A stretch of 64,000 nt of DNA from Microbulbifer pacificus (GTDB taxonomy: Bacteria; Pseudomonadota; Gammaproteobacteria; Pseudomonadales; Cellvibrionaceae): assembly GCF_002959965.1 (NCBI RefSeq), contig NZ_PREV01000027.1:62001-126000 (forward strand), given 5' to 3'. Position numbers and translations under genes: made by a program. Shown here one piece after another: positions 43,101-52,037 of the stretch (position 1 is its first letter; each line of letters begins with the position of its first letter). The notes beneath the pieces are model-generated. The model did no database searches. It was given only the letters and a program-made list of their open reading frames with translations, and was not told the DNA's origin.

Positions 43101-46100
43101 AATCAGTTTTACCCGCGCGACGCTTTCTGGTGGAGTGAGATGGCAGCGGCCCTGTTCCAGAACGGAGAAAGTGTTTGGCTGGCCGCCTATGACACAAAGC
43201 TGAACAAACAACTGTTTGGGTTGGATCTTGGCGTGCTGGATGGCCAGCAGGTGCTGCAATATGACGAGGGATTGGTATATCTGGAACCGGATGCCGGGAG
43301 CGGCATGTCGTTCCGGAAATTACCGCTGCTTGTCGACGGTGACAGTGATGGCCTTCCGTACTGGTGGGAACTTCAGTTTTCTCTCGATGACGATAATTCT
43401 GATGACGCCGGACAGGATCCGGACAGCGACGGCCTCACCAACCTGGAAGAATTTATTGCCTCAACATCCGCAAGGGTGTCGGATAGCGACGGCGACGGTT
43501 TAAGTGATGGCGATGAGGTGTCACTGTACGGAACCGACCCCAATTCCCAGGATTCCGATGGCGACTTTATGCCCGATTCATGGGAGTTGGTTGCTGGGCT
43601 CGATCCCAACAGCGCGGATGATATGGAAGGGGACCTGGACAGCGATAGTTACTCAAACTATATCGAATTCATTAATGGTTCTGATCCCTCGGATGACACC
43701 TCGTTTCCCGATAGTGTGTCGGAAGTACTGTTCTCATTTGAAGATGGCAATGTTCCCGACGAACTGGTCGTTGTATCCTCGCCTGACGAAATCGCGGTTT
43801 CCGCGGATTTTGCAAGTCATGGAGCGTTGAGTCTGTCGCTGAATGGTGAAGCCGCTATTACCTGGGAGCGTACATTTTCTCCTATAGAGTTGTCTTTCGA
43901 TGCCATGTCGGATTGCTACAGCAACTACCATAAAAATCTGAGTGTCCGTCTCGACGGTGAAGAAATCTATTCTGGGTACCCACAGCAATCCATCTGGAAA
44001 ACGCACAAGTTTTTGGTGTCTCCAGGAAAAAAAGAGCTGACCATTAGCGTTGAAAGCAGTAGTTCGGGTTGCTCCGTGTACCTGGATAATTTTGTGGTCG
44101 CACCGCTGAAAAATATTTTTGAGATGGGCACCAGCTTTGTCGGCGTCGACAACAACAAAATCCAGTTCTATGACATGGAGGGAAGCCTGCTTAAGGAGGT
44201 GGATGTCACCGGTAATTCTGAGTACACAGGATATGCACGGGATATTTCCGTTCTCGAAGATGGGCGTGTGGCGGTGTTCAACGGTACCTTCGAGCCGATC
44301 TTGAGTGTTTACTCTCCAAGGCGACATGAGTGGGAACACTATGCGGCGCCGGGGTGGTCCACCATAAATAACGCATCCTACGGTGGCATTGACGCGATCG
44401 GAGAGCGGGTTTTTGTGACCAATATGGCGACTTCCGGTAGCCCCAATCAGGGACTGGTGGTATTCGATCTCAGCGATGGCACTCTGGAATTTGTCAGTGG
44501 CAGTGGCTATATCGACCTGACGGTGGGAGAGGACGGCTACCTCTACGCATTTACCGGTTCGACCATTGACAAGTACGACCCTGACACGCTGCAAGTAGTG
44601 TCGCAGATTGCGGTAAGCACCGGCAGATCAGTGGCTGTCAATGCGACCGGTGAAATTTTTGTTGCCGACTGGAGTGGCTATGTCCGTAAGTATGACCAGT
44701 CTGGCAATCAGCTGGCCAGTCTGGAAATCGGTGGCAGTTTTTACGATATATCACTGCGCATGAATGGTGACTTGATGGTGTCATCTCGTTTCGAAGATCT
44801 GGTGGTGACGGATTCCAACCTCAGCGGGTTTGTCCGCTTGCCGATCTATGCGGAATTTATCGACTTTACGCCAGACATCGATAGCGACAGCGACGATCTG
44901 CCTGACTGGTGGGAAGCGGGCAATGGTCTCGATGCTCACAATGACAGTGATGCGGACTCCGACAACGATATGGATAATCTCTCCGCCACCGAAGAGTTTG
45001 CGCTGGGTACCCGGGCAGATAAAGCAGATACAGACGGAGACACTGTAAACGATGGTGACGAGGTTCTGGTAAGAGGGACCGACCCGCTCAATCCTGATAC
45101 GGATGGAGACGGTCTGAACGATGGCGAAGAGGTTGCGGCGGGCACTGACCCCAATCTCATTGATAGCGACAGTGACGGCCTTTCAGACCGTGATGAAGTG
45201 AAGGTATATGGTACCGATCCTTTGAGTGGTGACTCTGATAGTGATGGTATGGATGATCGGTACGAAATTACCTACGGACTGGATGCACTCGTCAACGATG
45301 CATCGGGTGACTTTGATGATGACGGCCTGACAAATCTGGAAGAATCCATCTTGGGCAGCTCTCCCATAGTGTCCGATACTGATGGTGATGGCCTGAACGA
45401 TTTCGACGAGTACGCGATCCACAATACATCTCCACTGTTGAAAGATACTGACGGCGATGTGATGCGGGACGATTGGGAAATTGCAGTTGGTCTGGATCCC
45501 AATGACGCGAGCGATGCCGCAACGGACATGGACTCCGATTCATTTTCCAATCTGGAAGAGTTTGTCGCTCATACTTCACCTACGGAACAGACCGAGTTTC
45601 CCGTACCGGTTGTGTGGGGGAGTTCGCAGGGCGGTCCAGATCATACCGGTTATACCCCGTGGGATCTTGACGAAGGTGACTTTGCCTTCCGCTGGAGCAA
45701 GGTTTTTGCCGATACCCCACAGTTGAACGGTGTTGCGGCTGGTGATGGAAAAGTCTTTGTTTCCAGTGACAGCTATTTTGGCAACCAACGTATTTATGGA
45801 CTGGGCAGCACAGCGGGAGAAATTCTGTGGGAGAAGTCTTACGATGATATTCACAGTGTGAATCCACCGGCATATGAAGGAGGCAACGTCTATTTTCAAA
45901 GTGGTGGGCATGAGGATTCCTTTATCCGCAGCGTTGATGCCACAACCGGGAACTTGCTGTTTGCTACCTCCTACGGCAATCAATGGTCAGAATATCTCGC
46001 GCCGACTCTATTCGACGGCCAGCTGTACATGGCGGGAGGCTACTATGGCGGTATGTATTCGCACAATGCAGAAACCGGTGTACAAAACTGGTTTGCCAAT

Positions 46101-46667
46101 ACCGCCCAGTACGACGGCTTTACTCCGGCCGTGGATGAGCAGTATGTGTATGCATTTATCACAGACTTTGCCGCGTACGACCGCCTGACCGGTGAACTTG
46201 CCTACCGTATTGATTTTCCCAGTTTTGATTGGCATGGCTATGACGTGGGTATGGCGACGGTGCTAACCGGGCTGGGTAATTCCGTTGCAATCCAGAATGG
46301 AACCCTGGTGGTGTTTGACCTCGGGCAAAAATCTATCCTATGGGAGAAAAGCGGTAGCTACCGCGGCCAACCCTCCTCCCATCTTGGGCAAATTTTTGCC
46401 ATCGAATCCGGAGTTCTCAAGGTGATCGATGAGTCCACAGGCACGGTATTGTGGAACTATGAGGCGAGTGAACCCCTGTCGTCCAATATTGTTGTCACAC
46501 GGACGCACGTGTTTGTCGGCGGCAGCACGACAACTTTCGCAATAGATCTGGATAGCAAAACATCCGTGTGGAATTACGCCGCCTCCGGCGCGCTTGGCCT
46601 CAGTGACGAGGGTGTGCTGTATATTTCCGGCAACGCATTGACGGCTATCGATTTGTTACCTGAATAG
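40110..46667 (+). CDS. giant cell-surface lipoprotein with calcium-binding TSP3-type repeats and beta-propellers
   Basis: 2185 residues, not assignable to a known function. A lipoprotein signal with cysteine 24 (NIITAC) is followed by a glycine run and a serine/proline linker. Blocks of thrombospondin-type-3 aspartate repeats (DxDxDG pattern, calcium-binding) occur near 340-395, 697-735, 1075-1195 and, longest, 1590-1830. Between them are propeller-like segments (about 400-690 and 780-1070), a jelly-roll-like domain near 1200-1335 resembling carbohydrate-binding modules, another propeller near 1335-1585, and a final PQQ-type propeller (about 1840-2185, with repeated LxxTxxWxY-like strands). 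No protease or glycosidase active site is evident. It probably acts as an outer-membrane adhesin or polymer-binding scaffold. It is single-gene, with no operon partner; upstream sequence 39832-40109 shows no gene. Confidence 0.75.
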   Translation: MTINTRKIITRGLLLLSVNIITACGGGGGGGSSQSSDPSTNPPSESPEPVSLGGYAVKGPLSNADVGVYTVQMGNAALKGTKLASGSTGAIGQFDGIEFELEKSDFYLIEVTADADTLDISTGEAPIIPTLKTFVSADALKKSEPAYATISTTMVFEMLRLKGGVANTTELASQLNSFSTTVATELGFDLLQGIDLFEQSPLVTDTAPATQQLLNYRTALEAQAALIWYISVELGVPVNRVIEWMAADLLDGQYDGLTSLAAADYVDGSRQVFEVAARQLISELSIPGTGALRSGGEGDYLAGETVQLLLAEAAVTAPSADVQLLENAPSTVILAAVGPDMDADGKPDAIDLDIDGDGVANAEDAFPRDPSETMDSDSDGVGDNGDAYPLDGNCSVAAHGDGAQCYMTALSNYDVTDSFADEDGSILLVANSGTELALFRFLPDSQRIEEKIGLAVDGVTPTTILVHKGHQRTYVAYPDGAIRYLAGGEPRLLTNVGFPISDLAFAGNYLFVIGDDEVGETHLTLSSSGQLMYRRDYRSHFESFDWSESRDRLYFRYSSSAPYRLGYMTVNQSTGQFDSGSLYSYDSEFYPEGQVLVLDNVDRVATGSGLVYEMGSSVRSPFDVSPFDRAVYDGNDLVAATASPAGNANVNAYSASGAFYQSLEFTGTPSTLLKRDDDYLLVARDGSGEYRFHTFVTDRDLDDDGVDNVDDHFPADPAASLDTDGDGWPDSWNAGYSEGDSTSGLTLDAYPEDSACQEVNEGNGSECDVESHVVIDEVTQTILHENIVYALSAADQAVYRWDLVNEQLLNPVLLTRELNGAPAVSIAVSDSGKLLVADDSGAVFQVSSSLPLQAQRIYRVTGGDVSLIQAGKQLIVGEATDYGYRRLNVLSEQFEKLADFTVYGDNTELEYHAESGRVYWVEDYSGGSLRSSILDPVSGYPTSSRNFSFGDTGLPVFVSPSTDEERIFVGGDVVVRNLLGKPYLQQLPISDLWPSLSNQFYPRDAFWWSEMAAALFQNGESVWLAAYDTKLNKQLFGLDLGVLDGQQVLQYDEGLVYLEPDAGSGMSFRKLPLLVDGDSDGLPYWWELQFSLDDDNSDDAGQDPDSDGLTNLEEFIASTSARVSDSDGDGLSDGDEVSLYGTDPNSQDSDGDFMPDSWELVAGLDPNSADDMEGDLDSDSYSNYIEFINGSDPSDDTSFPDSVSEVLFSFEDGNVPDELVVVSSPDEIAVSADFASHGALSLSLNGEAAITWERTFSPIELSFDAMSDCYSNYHKNLSVRLDGEEIYSGYPQQSIWKTHKFLVSPGKKELTISVESSSSGCSVYLDNFVVAPLKNIFEMGTSFVGVDNNKIQFYDMEGSLLKEVDVTGNSEYTGYARDISVLEDGRVAVFNGTFEPILSVYSPRRHEWEHYAAPGWSTINNASYGGIDAIGERVFVTNMATSGSPNQGLVVFDLSDGTLEFVSGSGYIDLTVGEDGYLYAFTGSTIDKYDPDTLQVVSQIAVSTGRSVAVNATGEIFVADWSGYVRKYDQSGNQLASLEIGGSFYDISLRMNGDLMVSSRFEDLVVTDSNLSGFVRLPIYAEFIDFTPDIDSDSDDLPDWWEAGNGLDAHNDSDADSDNDMDNLSATEEFALGTRADKADTDGDTVNDGDEVLVRGTDPLNPDTDGDGLNDGEEVAAGTDPNLIDSDSDGLSDRDEVKVYGTDPLSGDSDSDGMDDRYEITYGLDALVNDASGDFDDDGLTNLEESILGSSPIVSDTDGDGLNDFDEYAIHNTSPLLKDTDGDVMRDDWEIAVGLDPNDASDAATDMDSDSFSNLEEFVAHTSPTEQTEFPVPVVWGSSQGGPDHTGYTPWDLDEGDFAFRWSKVFADTPQLNGVAAGDGKVFVSSDSYFGNQRIYGLGSTAGEILWEKSYDDIHSVNPPAYEGGNVYFQSGGHEDSFIRSVDATTGNLLFATSYGNQWSEYLAPTLFDGQLYMAGGYYGGMYSHNAETGVQNWFANTAQYDGFTPAVDEQYVYAFITDFAAYDRLTGELAYRIDFPSFDWHGYDVGMATVLTGLGNSVAIQNGTLVVFDLGQKSILWEKSGSYRGQPSSHLGQIFAIESGVLKVIDESTGTVLWNYEASEPLSSNIVVTRTHVFVGGSTTTFAIDLDSKTSVWNYAASGALGLSDEGVLYISGNALTAIDLLPE

Positions 46668-46675
46668 TCGCTCGG

Positions 46676-46701
46676 AAAAAAAGACCGGCACGAGGCCGGT
46701 C
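46676..46701 (-). terminator. intrinsic terminator of the xdhABC operon
   Basis: Minus-strand GACCGGC-ctcgt-GCCGGTC followed by seven U. It lies 56 bp past the xdhC stop and just past the stop of the convergent giant lipoprotein gene. Confidence 0.88.
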
Positions 46702-46756
46702 GCAAGACAGGGTAGGTGTTGGTACCCTCTGTGAACTTTACTGCTGCGGGCCGGCT

Positions 46757-47647
46757 TCAGCCGGCTTTCGCGTTTAACGCACCCGCACCGCCTGGTGCAC
46801 TCAGTGTTTTGAGCTGACTCCACTGGAGCCCGCGCCGGCTTTGCTTGTCCGCGGTACCGGACTCCGTGGCTACCAGTGCGATCAACTCTGCGCTGATGGA
46901 AACCGCCACTTCCATGGGACGTTTACCGGGCACATCTGAGCGCCCTACCGGGCAGCGGATGTTGGCAATTTCCTCTTCACTGAATCCCCGCTGCAGCAGC
47001 CGTTGCTGGAAGCGCACGGCCTTGGTCTGGGAACCGATCAGGCCGATGGAGGCGGGAGGAGGGCCCTGGCGCCGTTGTTCCAGCAGTTTCCAGCACAGGT
47101 CGAAGTCCAGCGCGTGGTTGTGGGTGAGGATCAGTACGTGGGCGTTCTCGCACAATTCGGCGGCGTCGCCGGCCGGGTCGTCGGTGTGATGCACGGTGAC
47201 ATTGGCGGGAATCTGCTGCGGGAAGGTGTCCGCGCGGGAGTCCACCCAAGTGACCTGCCACGGCAGTTGCCCGACGATCGTCATCAATGCCTGGGCGACG
47301 TGCCCGGCACCGAATACCACCAGCCTGGCATCACTGCCACCCTGCGTTTCCATCAATACCGCGACGCTGCCGCCGCAGCACTGGCCGAGGCTGGCGCCGA
47401 GGGGGAAGTGAGCGAGGTCAAAGCCGAGCTGCCGGCTACTGAGACGCTCGCGCGCGCGTTCGATGACCTTGTACTCCAGGTGACCGCCGCCGATGGTGTC
47501 GAAAGTGTCGGCGGCGGTGATCACCATTTTGCTCGCGGGCTCCCGCGGCACAGAGCCGGTGACCCCAAGTACCGTCACCAGTACATAGGGTTCGCCCCGT
47601 TGTTCACAGTCGGCAACGGCCTTGTGCCAGGGGAGTCGCTGCATCAT
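46757..47647 (-). CDS. xdhC: xanthine dehydrogenase accessory protein XdhC
   Basis: 296 residues. Binds and sulfurates molybdenum cofactor and loads it into XdhB. Motifs: VLGVTGSVPREPASKMVI at the N-terminus, DTIGGGHLEYKVI, GASLGQCCGGSVAVL with the cysteine pair used in Moco binding, VVFGAGHVAQAL near 110 (Rossmann part) and GLIGSQTKA later. ATG 47647 overlaps the xdhB stop (ATGA). It is the classical XdhC, clearly different from the CoxI-like XdhC at 17540. Confidence 0.94.
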   Translation of the reverse strand: MMQRLPWHKAVADCEQRGEPYVLVTVLGVTGSVPREPASKMVITAADTFDTIGGGHLEYKVIERARERLSSRQLGFDLAHFPLGASLGQCCGGSVAVLMETQGGSDARLVVFGAGHVAQALMTIVGQLPWQVTWVDSRADTFPQQIPANVTVHHTDDPAGDAAELCENAHVLILTHNHALDFDLCWKLLEQRRQGPPPASIGLIGSQTKAVRFQQRLLQRGFSEEEIANIRCPVGRSDVPGKRPMEVAVSISAELIALVATESGTADKQSRRGLQWSQLKTLSAPGGAGALNAKAG

Positions 47648-50064
47648 GCCGGTTCGCCCTCCCGAGCTTTGTCCGCAGATGGTTTTGCTTTCGCCTGCGC
47701 CTCAACCCATTGCTGGGTGCGGGTAACGGCGGCGAGGACGCGCTCCGGCGTGGCCGGCGTATCCAGCGGGGTGCTGTGACGATAATCCGCGACACTGGCG
47801 ACGGCGTCGCGCAGTGCCGACCACACCGACATGCCCAGCATAAACGGCGGTTCGCCCACGGCTTTGGAGCGGAATACGGTGGCCTCTTTGTTGGGACTGT
47901 TTTCCAGCAGGCTGACCCGGAAATCCAGCGGCGCGTCAGACACCGCGGGGATTTTGTAGGTGGCCGGACCGTTGCTGAGCAGGCGGCCGTCATCGGCGTA
48001 GACCAGTTCCTCGGTGGTGAGCCAGCCGGCACCCTGCACAAAGGCCCCCTCGATCTGGCCGATGTCGATGGCCGGGTTCAGGGACTGGCCCACGTCGTGG
48101 AGGATATCCGCGCGCAGGGTGCGGTATTCCCCGGTGAGGGTGTCGACGATCACTTCCGAGCAGGCAGCGCCGTTGGCGTAGTAATAGAACGGCCGGCCGG
48201 TGCCGGTGCTGCGGTCGTAGTGGATTTTCGGGGTTTTGTAATAGCCGCTGGAGAACAGTGGAATACGCGCGGTGTAGGCGCTCTGTACAAGCGCGGCCCA
48301 ATCTTCGCGGTGGTCACCGGCGATCACCTGATTGTTGGCGAACTGGACTTCGCTTTCCGCCACGTTGAATTTCTGTGCGGCGAAGGCCACCAGGTTGGCC
48401 TTGATTTTTTCGCAGGCATCCAGCGCGGCCATGCCGTTCAGGTCGGAGCCGGAAGAGGCGGCGGTGGGGGAAGTGTTAGGCACCTTGTCCGTGCGGGTGG
48501 ATGTGACCTTGATCTTGTCGAGGTCCACCTGGAAGGCCGCGGCAACCACCTGGGCGACCTTGATATACAGGCCCTGGCCCATTTCAGTACCGCCGTGGTT
48601 CACCAGAATGCTGCCGTCGGTATAGATATGCACCAGCGCGCCGGCCTGGTTCAGGTGCTGCACGGTAAAGGAAATACCGAATTTAACCGGGGTGAGTGCG
48701 ATGCCCCGTTTCAGCACCGGATTACTGCGGTTGAACGCGGCGATTTCTTGCCGGCGTTTGCGGTAGTCCGAACTGGTTTCGAGTTTTTCAATCAGATCTG
48801 CCAGCACGTGCTGTTCCACCACCTGGCCGTAGTGGGTGGTGTCGCGTCCCGGCCGGTAGAGGTTGCGCTTGCGCACATCCAGTGGGTCCAGATTCAGGTA
48901 GCGGGCGATATCGTCCATGGCCATTTCAATGGTCATCATGCCCTGGGGGCCGCCGAAACCGCGGAAGGCAGTGTTGGAAACCGTGTGGGTTTTGCAGCGG
49001 TGGCCGGTGACCCGCGCCGGGCCTAGGCTGTAGGCGTTGTCCGAGTGGAACATGGCGCGGTCGACGATAGCGTCAGACAAGTCCGGGGAGTAACCACAAC
49101 GGCCGGCGACCACAATGTCTGCGCCCTGCAGTACGCCGTCGTCGTCGAAGCCGAGATCGTAGGTGTTGTAAAAATCGTGGCGCTTGCCGGTCTGCACCAT
49201 GTCGTCGTAGCGGGCCAGGCGGTATTTCACCGCGCGGCCGGTTTTGCGCGCGAGCAGTGCGGCCACGCAGGCCAGCGGTGCGGCCTGGGTTTCCTTGCCG
49301 CCGAAGCCGCCACCCATACGGCGCACTTCCACGGTGACTTCGTGAATCGGCAGGTTCAGTACTTCGGCCACCAGGGTTTGCACTTCCGACGGGTGCTGGC
49401 TGGAGGTGTGCACGTGCACGCCGGCATCTTCGGTGGGTTCCACCAGGCAGGCCTGGCCTTCCAGGTAAAAGTGTTCCTGACCGCCCACGTTGATTTCACC
49501 CTGCAGCCGGTGCGGGGCTTCCTTTAATGCTTTTTCAAAATCGCCGCGCTGCTGGGTGTGGTCCGGTCGCACGAACAGCTGTTTTTTCAGTGCATCGTGC
49601 ACGGTGACCGCGTGATCGAGAGGTTCGTATTCCACTTTGGCGAGACGCGCGGCCTGGCGCGCGGCGCGCAGGCTGGTGGCGGCGACCGCGAACAGTGGCT
49701 GGCCGATGTGTTCCGCCAGTCCGTTGACCAGTACCGGGTCGCCGGGGAATACCGGGCCGATATCGATATGCCCGGGTACGTCGTCCGCGGTGATGACGTC
49801 CACCACGCCGGGGTAGGCGCGCACCGCGGATAAATCCATGGACAGGACTTTGGCGTGAGCCACCGTGCTGTGGCCGACAGCGGCGTGCAGCAGTCCTTCC
49901 GGTTCTGGAAGGTCGTCGATATAGCGGGCTTCGCCGCGCACATGTTTCCAGGCGCTGTCGTGCATGGCGGAAAGGCCGGCGACGCCGCGAGCGGATTGTG
50001 TCTGCGTGCTGTTGCGTGCGTTTTCTTCTGTGTTGGAAACGTCCGGGAGTTTACGCATATTCAT
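47644..50064 (-). CDS. xdhB: xanthine dehydrogenase molybdenum-binding subunit
   Basis: 806 residues. Large subunit that hydroxylates hypoxanthine to xanthine and xanthine to urate in the cytoplasm. Motifs: VRGEARYIDDLPEPEGLLHAAVG near 40, GGQEHFYLEGQ near 170 with the glutamine next to molybdenum, RRMGGGFGGKE near 250 and AFRGFGGPQGM near 365 with the substrate arginine. HGGTEMGQGL lies near 490, and the active-site glutamate is in KAVGEPPFML near 732. No signal peptide, unlike the homologue at 12113. It overlaps xdhA by 14 bp. Confidence 0.96.
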   Translation of the reverse strand: MNMRKLPDVSNTEENARNSTQTQSARGVAGLSAMHDSAWKHVRGEARYIDDLPEPEGLLHAAVGHSTVAHAKVLSMDLSAVRAYPGVVDVITADDVPGHIDIGPVFPGDPVLVNGLAEHIGQPLFAVAATSLRAARQAARLAKVEYEPLDHAVTVHDALKKQLFVRPDHTQQRGDFEKALKEAPHRLQGEINVGGQEHFYLEGQACLVEPTEDAGVHVHTSSQHPSEVQTLVAEVLNLPIHEVTVEVRRMGGGFGGKETQAAPLACVAALLARKTGRAVKYRLARYDDMVQTGKRHDFYNTYDLGFDDDGVLQGADIVVAGRCGYSPDLSDAIVDRAMFHSDNAYSLGPARVTGHRCKTHTVSNTAFRGFGGPQGMMTIEMAMDDIARYLNLDPLDVRKRNLYRPGRDTTHYGQVVEQHVLADLIEKLETSSDYRKRRQEIAAFNRSNPVLKRGIALTPVKFGISFTVQHLNQAGALVHIYTDGSILVNHGGTEMGQGLYIKVAQVVAAAFQVDLDKIKVTSTRTDKVPNTSPTAASSGSDLNGMAALDACEKIKANLVAFAAQKFNVAESEVQFANNQVIAGDHREDWAALVQSAYTARIPLFSSGYYKTPKIHYDRSTGTGRPFYYYANGAACSEVIVDTLTGEYRTLRADILHDVGQSLNPAIDIGQIEGAFVQGAGWLTTEELVYADDGRLLSNGPATYKIPAVSDAPLDFRVSLLENSPNKEATVFRSKAVGEPPFMLGMSVWSALRDAVASVADYRHSTPLDTPATPERVLAAVTRTQQWVEAQAKAKPSADKAREGEPA

Positions 50065-51598
50065 TCACCATCAATGGCTTGTGGTTATTGTCCGTGTGGT
50101 GTTTGACGGGCTTGAAGTCGCTGCGCGCCGAGTCGAGCAGGGCGCGACGGATCAGGTTGCCGGCCACCTGCTGGCGGTATTCCGCGGAGGCGCGCACGTC
50201 GCTCATGGGGGAGAAGTCTTCCGCGAGTGCGCCGACCGCGCGGGCGACGGAACTCAGGTTCCAGGGCTGGCCACGCAGTGCCGCTTCGGCATTGGCCGCG
50301 CGCTTGGGGATGGCCGCCATGCCGCCGAAAGCGAGACGGCAGTCTTCCACAATGGCACCGTCGAGCTTCAGCCAGAAAGCACCGAGCACCGCGGAAATAT
50401 CGTCGTCCAGGCGTTTGGAGATTTTGTAGATCAGCAGCTGTTCATCGGACAGGGAGGCCGGGATCCATACGCCGCGGATAAATTCATTGGGGCGCAGGTC
50501 GGTTTTTTTGTAGTCGTGGAAAAACTCCTGCAATGGCAGGCGGCGAACGCCGTCCACACCGTCCAGCTCCAGCTCGGCACCGAGCGCAATCAACGCCGGT
50601 GGCATGTCACCGATGGGGGACGCGTTGCCGATATTGCCACCCACGGTGCCGCGGTTGCGGATCTGTTTGGAGCCGAGGCGCTCCAGCATGGTGTGAAAGT
50701 GGGGCCAGCGACTGGCCAGCGCGTGTTCCGCGGCGCGGTAACTGGCGGCGGCACCGAGGTAGAGGCCGTCCTGCTGTTCGCGGATTTCCTGGAGCTCGGG
50801 AATGTTGTTTACGCTGATGACATGGTCCAAATCTCGCAGGAACTGGGTAATTTCCAATGAAAGGTCGGTGCCGCCGGCCACCAGGCGGGCCTGTGGAAAT
50901 TCCGCGCGCAGTTGGCGCAGCTGGGCGAGGGTGATGGGGGCATCGTAGCGGCGGCCGTTCTCGGCGGCGACCGTAACCGGGTTGTTCTGCACCTGCTTGA
51001 GTTGCGCGATCATCGCCGGATTTTGCAGCCAGGCGGGGCCGCGCAGATCGATTTCAGCGGGTGTGCTTTTCTGCTCTGTTCCCTCTGCGGGCTGCCACTC
51101 CTGTACCGCGGCCTTGCGCCCCGCTTCCACAATGGGGCGGTAGCCGGTGCAACGGCACAGGTTGCCGCCGAGAGATTCCATCAGCGCCGCATCGTCTACG
51201 GTTTTACCGCGGGCGCGGCTTTCGGTGTGTAATGCAAACAGGGACATGATGATCCCCGGTGTACAGAAGCCGCACTGGGCGCCGTGGCATTCCACCATTT
51301 CTTTCTGTACCGGGTGTGCGGGCTCGCTTTGCAGACCGTCTACGGTAATCAGGTGTTTGCCGTGCAGGCTGCCCACCAGGGCGATGCAGCTGTTGACGCT
51401 GTCGTAGCGCAGGCGCTCGCTGTCGGTGGAGGAATCCAAGGTGCCGATGGCCACGGTGCAGGCACCGCAATCGCCGGAGGCGCAGCCTTCCTTGGTGCCG
51501 GTCAGCCGTGCCTCGGTGCGCAGCCATTCCAGAACGGTGAGGTTGGGGTCGACGCTCGCCAACTGCCGATGCCGCCCATTCAGATAGAACTCGATCAC
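50051..51598 (-). CDS. xdhA: xanthine dehydrogenase FAD and 2Fe-2S subunit
   Basis: 515 residues. Electrons from XdhB pass through two [2Fe-2S] clusters (CASGDCGAC near 40 with the fourth cysteine in NSCIAL; CGFCTPG near 112 and CRCTGY near 148) to FAD (LVAGGTDLSLEI near 240; GGNIGNASPIGDMPPAL near 320) and on to NAD+. The start is GTG 51598 with GAGGA seven bases upstream. First gene of xdhABC, divergent from the RutR-like regulator, with three RutR-type boxes in between. Confidence 0.96.
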   Translation of the reverse strand: MIEFYLNGRHRQLASVDPNLTVLEWLRTEARLTGTKEGCASGDCGACTVAIGTLDSSTDSERLRYDSVNSCIALVGSLHGKHLITVDGLQSEPAHPVQKEMVECHGAQCGFCTPGIIMSLFALHTESRARGKTVDDAALMESLGGNLCRCTGYRPIVEAGRKAAVQEWQPAEGTEQKSTPAEIDLRGPAWLQNPAMIAQLKQVQNNPVTVAAENGRRYDAPITLAQLRQLRAEFPQARLVAGGTDLSLEITQFLRDLDHVISVNNIPELQEIREQQDGLYLGAAASYRAAEHALASRWPHFHTMLERLGSKQIRNRGTVGGNIGNASPIGDMPPALIALGAELELDGVDGVRRLPLQEFFHDYKKTDLRPNEFIRGVWIPASLSDEQLLIYKISKRLDDDISAVLGAFWLKLDGAIVEDCRLAFGGMAAIPKRAANAEAALRGQPWNLSSVARAVGALAEDFSPMSDVRASAEYRQQVAGNLIRRALLDSARSDFKPVKHHTDNNHKPLMVNEYA

Positions 51599-51754
51599 AG
51601 TGATCCTCGCATTTCTCGTTTGCTTATTGATTTTGCGATGGTGTTTGCCGGCCCTGTGGGTGTCGGGTTCCGGCAGATTTCTCTCTCCGCATCTTTGTTA
51701 CGACCGCCAGGACAGCGCTCCGAATAACCTGGCGAGCCTTTGTTTTACATTTTC

Positions 51755-51846
51755 TTGACCAAATGGACAAGTAAAAAATTTGATCAAATAGTCTGATTTG
51801 AAGGTTGTGTGGCCGTATGCGCCGTAAAAGCTGACCATTTGGTTTG
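51755..51846. promoter_or_regulatory. three RutR-type operator boxes, xdhA / regulator intergenic region
   Basis: The known RutR site is TTGACCA-N2-TGGTCAA. Here TTGACCAAATGGACAA (51755-51770) matches with one mismatch. TTGATCAAATAGTCTG (51780-51795) and CTGACCATTTGGTTTG (51831-51846) are weaker copies. They lie 157-250 bp ahead of the xdhA start, where a promoter would be expected. The other parts of the 439-bp gap 51599-52037 show no gene. Confidence 0.65.
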
Positions 51847-52037
51847 AAAATAAATTGCGACCGAGCTCGCCGTTTCGGTCCCGGTACAGGTTCTTGGAGA
51901 GGGGTGGGATGACCGGTTGGGGGAGGGGGGAAAGTGTGGGCCGGTATGCCGGGGGCATCGGTCTGCGCTTTTTTGCCTGCGCCGGGCAGTTAAGCTATTG
52001 TCGGTCGCCTGTAAAAAACAATCACAAACTTGCCGCT

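Noticed and set aside
43335..45600. CRISPR-like or simple-repeat array in the giant lipoprotein gene
   Set aside because: The regular GATxxxGATGG pattern is coding for calcium-binding aspartate repeats in frame; spacing and sequence vary and there are no spacers.
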